Below, piece by piece: positions 34,073 through 35,879 of a stretch of 35,879 bases of DNA (the first letter of the stretch is position 1; each line of letters begins with the position of its first letter). Origin of the DNA: CAIUVD01 sp044338255. Lineage in GTDB: Bacteria; Planctomycetota; UBA11346. Under the pieces are notes generated by a model. The model worked only from the letters and a program-made list of their open reading frames with translations, did no database searches and was not told where the DNA came from. The translations under genes were made by a program, and so were the position numbers. The stretch covers positions 1-35,879 of the forward strand of contig JBIILZ010000029.1 in NCBI GenBank assembly GCA_044338255.1. Direction: 5' to 3'.

Positions 34073-34735
34073 ATGATCGATAACGAGATCACCGTGGCGG
34101 TGGTGGAAGATGATCCTGAACTGCGTGCTACGTTGCGTGTCTTCCTCGAGCGCGGCCCCGGAACGCGATGCGTAGGCGACTACGCCAGCGCCGAGGAGGC
34201 CCTTGTCAGCCTTCCCGGCTTGCGTCCGCAGGTGATCCTCATGGATATCAATCTGCCGCAGGCGAGCGGGATCGACTGTGTGCGTCAGCTGGCTCCGCAA
34301 CTGCCCCAGGCTTTGATCATCATGCTGACCGTCTTCGATACCACGGAAGTAGTGGTCGAGGCCCTGCAGGCGGGGGCGATCGGCTATTTGCGCAAACCGA
34401 CGGATTCCGAGCATCTTTTGGCGGCGATCGAGGATGCGATGGCCGGCGGGGCACCCATCACCAGCAGTATCGCCCGCTGTCTTCTGCAGACCTTCCGTCG
34501 GCCGCCGGTCGATCCTGCGGTGCTCGGCGCGGCGGGTCTCTCTCCACGCGAATACGAGATTCTCAATCGGTTGGCCAGGGGCTTTCCGCATAAGGAGATC
34601 TCGGCCGACTTGCAGATCGGGATTTCCACCGTGCGCAGCCATGTCGCCACCATGTATCGTAAACTTCAGGTGAGGTCGCGTTCCCAGGCAGTGGCCAAGT
34701 ATATGGCCGATACGAACCCTCATCCATTATTGTGA
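34073..34735 (+). CDS. Orphan NarL/FixJ-type response regulator
   Basis: A 220-residue two-component regulator. The receiver domain (1-125) has the acidic pocket VVEDDPE (11-17), phosphoacceptor Asp58 in LMDINLP, the switch residue in MLTVFD and Lys in YLRKPTD. The LuxR-type helix-turn-helix occupies about 153-212 (LSPREYEILNRLARGF, then STVRSHVATMYRKL). GGAAGG six bases before the ATG at 34073 is one of the better ribosome sites in the window. No histidine kinase is adjacent, so the partner must be elsewhere. It lies between two sulfatase genes on the same strand, and a promoter-like element overlaps its stop codon. A role in controlling sulfatase genes is plausible but unproven. Confidence 0.93.
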   Translation: MIDNEITVAVVEDDPELRATLRVFLERGPGTRCVGDYASAEEALVSLPGLRPQVILMDINLPQASGIDCVRQLAPQLPQALIIMLTVFDTTEVVVEALQAGAIGYLRKPTDSEHLLAAIEDAMAGGAPITSSIARCLLQTFRRPPVDPAVLGAAGLSPREYEILNRLARGFPHKEISADLQIGISTVRSHVATMYRKLQVRSRSQAVAKYMADTNPHPLL

Positions 34736-34744
34736 CATGACGGG
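34732..34744 (+). promoter_or_regulatory. GTGACATG promoter-like element upstream of the 34787 sulfatase
   Basis: GTGACATGACGG starts at 34732, preceded by CCATTATT, overlapping the stop codon of the response regulator and 55-58 bases before the sulfatase start. Twelve bases are identical to the element at 32461. The downstream CTGATG half seen at the other two sites is missing here, so this copy is less certain. Confidence 0.45.
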
Positions 34745-34786
34745 GTCTAAGGGGATCGAAATTCTCCAAGTAACTCAAAAGAGAGC

Positions 34787-35879
34787 ATGATGAATCAAAA
34801 TATCTACTCCTGCCTGCTGGTATCAGTCTGCCAAATCGTCCCGCTGGCGGTTACTATCGCTGCTGAGCCTGCGCCAGCGATTCAACGGCCGAACGTGGTG
34901 GTGATCCTCGCCGACGATCTAGGCTATGCCGACCTTGGCTACACCGGGGCCAAAGATGTTGTTACGCCCAACATCGATGCCTTGGCCCGGGAAGGTGTAC
35001 ATTGCACCAATGCGTATGTAACCCACTCCGTCTGCAGCCCTTCCCGAGCTGGGCTGGTTACCGGCCGGCATCAGTCGCGTTGGGGCCATGATTCGAACTG
35101 GAGCGATTTCGGCCTGCCCGCCAGCGAGACCACCATCGGCGGCCGCATGCAGACTCTGGGCTATGCCACCGCCATCGTGGGAAAGTGGCACCTCGGCACG
35201 GCCATCTTTAGCAATCCGAAGGACGATGAGGCCACCACGGTCCACGGCTTTGATGAGCTCTTCCTAACCAACCACAACGCCACGTATTTCGAGGAGGATT
35301 ACCTCGATTCCCGAGGCAATGGACGCTTCGCCAGGCTCGCTGACAAGACACTGTATACTCCTGATGTCTGTGCTGAGCGCGGGGCCGACTTCATTCGTCG
35401 TCAACAGGGTAAGCCCTTCTTCCTCTACCTGCCGCTCAATTCCGTCCATGAGAACTTCTATGCTCCAGAGCATCTGGAGGCACCTCCGAAGTATCTCGAC
35501 CGCGTGAGTGGTATCGCTGACACGCGGCGAAAACTGATGGCGGCGATGGTGATCGGCCTGGACGAGGCGGTGGGCACGGTCATGCGGACCCTTCGCGAGA
35601 CCGGCGCTGACCGCAACACCCTGGTAATCTTCGTCAATGACAATGGCGGCAGCCAGCACCTCGGGCCGCAGGTTTCGCTCAATACGCCGTTTCGTGGCGG
35701 CAAGGGTGAATTCACGGAGGGTGGCTTGCGCGTCCCGATGGTCATGCGTTGGCCGCAGGTACTGCCCTCGGGAATGACCTATGGCCTGCCCGTGAGCACC
35801 CTCGATCTGGTGCCCACGGCGGTCGCTGCTGCGGGCGGCGCCATCGATCCAGCCAGGCAACTCGACGGCGCCGCCCGCA
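34787..35879 (+). CDS. Exported formylglycine-dependent sulfatase (3' end beyond window)
   Basis: The frame is open to the window end, about 364 codons read. It has a signal peptide (LLVSVCQIVPLAVTIAA), the metal motif RPNVVVILADDLGYAD, the maturation signature CSPSRAGLVTG (Cys83), IVGKWHLGT and VNDNGGSQH, with GGKGEFTEGGLRVPMVMRWP beyond. Missing are the last 80-130 residues expected for the family. Two in-frame ATGs sit side by side (34787, 34790); AAGAGAG just upstream favours the second slightly. It follows the response regulator by 51 bp, with a GTGACATG element in between, so it may have its own promoter. Confidence 0.92.
   Translation, partial: MMNQNIYSCLLVSVCQIVPLAVTIAAEPAPAIQRPNVVVILADDLGYADLGYTGAKDVVTPNIDALAREGVHCTNAYVTHSVCSPSRAGLVTGRHQSRWGHDSNWSDFGLPASETTIGGRMQTLGYATAIVGKWHLGTAIFSNPKDDEATTVHGFDELFLTNHNATYFEEDYLDSRGNGRFARLADKTLYTPDVCAERGADFIRRQQGKPFFLYLPLNSVHENFYAPEHLEAPPKYLDRVSGIADTRRKLMAAMVIGLDEAVGTVMRTLRETGADRNTLVIFVNDNGGSQHLGPQVSLNTPFRGGKGEFTEGGLRVPMVMRWPQVLPSGMTYGLPVSTLDLVPTAVAAAGGAIDPARQLDGAAR

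Noticed and set aside
1..35879. tRNA, rRNA, CRISPR arrays, insertion sequences or phage genes
   Set aside because: No cloverleaf-like segment, regularly spaced repeat, transposase or integrase motif was seen on either strand by eye; a tool-based scan could still find a small RNA.

Overview
The window looks like a carbohydrate-utilisation island from a GC-rich bacterium, most likely a member of the Planctomycetes-Verrucomicrobia-Lentisphaerae group. The support is indirect: four formylglycine-type sulfatases, very large secreted hydrolases of unusual architecture, an ECF sigma factor start of the kind common in those phyla, and many genes with weak or no Shine-Dalgarno sequence. No rRNA, tRNA, CRISPR array, transposase or integrase was seen. 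No gene-free stretch exceeds 300 bases; the longest gap, 208 bp between eda and kdgK, is filled mainly by a 110-bp palindrome.

Layout. The left edge (1-361) holds the tail of an unidentified + strand ORF converging on a truncated ECF sigma factor. From 444 to 31577 every gene is on the - strand, with short gaps. Read in transcription order these are kdgK, eda, an AraA-like sugar isomerase, three large uncharacterised paralogues (here called C, B and A), two sulfatases, two GH2 glycosidases, a GH29 fucosidase, an SDR dehydrogenase, an RraA-like protein, mannonate dehydratase, a hexuronate MFS transporter and uronate isomerase. A divergent IclR regulator at 31658 shares an operator/promoter region with kdgK. 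To its right on the + strand lie a sulfatase, an orphan NarL-type response regulator and a further sulfatase cut by the window end.

How it fits together (inference). Exported sulfatases, the fucosidase and GH2 enzymes would strip sulfate, L-fucose and beta-linked sugars from a sulfated polysaccharide containing fucose and uronic acid. Released hexuronate would enter through the ExuT-like carrier and pass through UxaC, an SDR acting as fructuronate reductase, UxuA, KdgK and Eda to pyruvate and glyceraldehyde-3-phosphate. All five steps of that route are present if the SDR fills the reductase position. The IclR protein is the probable sensor of a pathway intermediate.

Most notable: (i) the three paralogues of about 1,100-1,200 residues (17400-28004), which I cannot place in a known family but which share a multi-domain plan and two invariant glutamates compatible with a new glycosidase family; (ii) a fucosidase whose N-terminus is a decayed piece of an SDR gene; (iii) a 23-bp operator palindrome enclosing a consensus -10 box; (iv) a 110-bp imperfect palindrome just after kdgK; (v) a shared GTGACATG element before three separate hydrolase genes.
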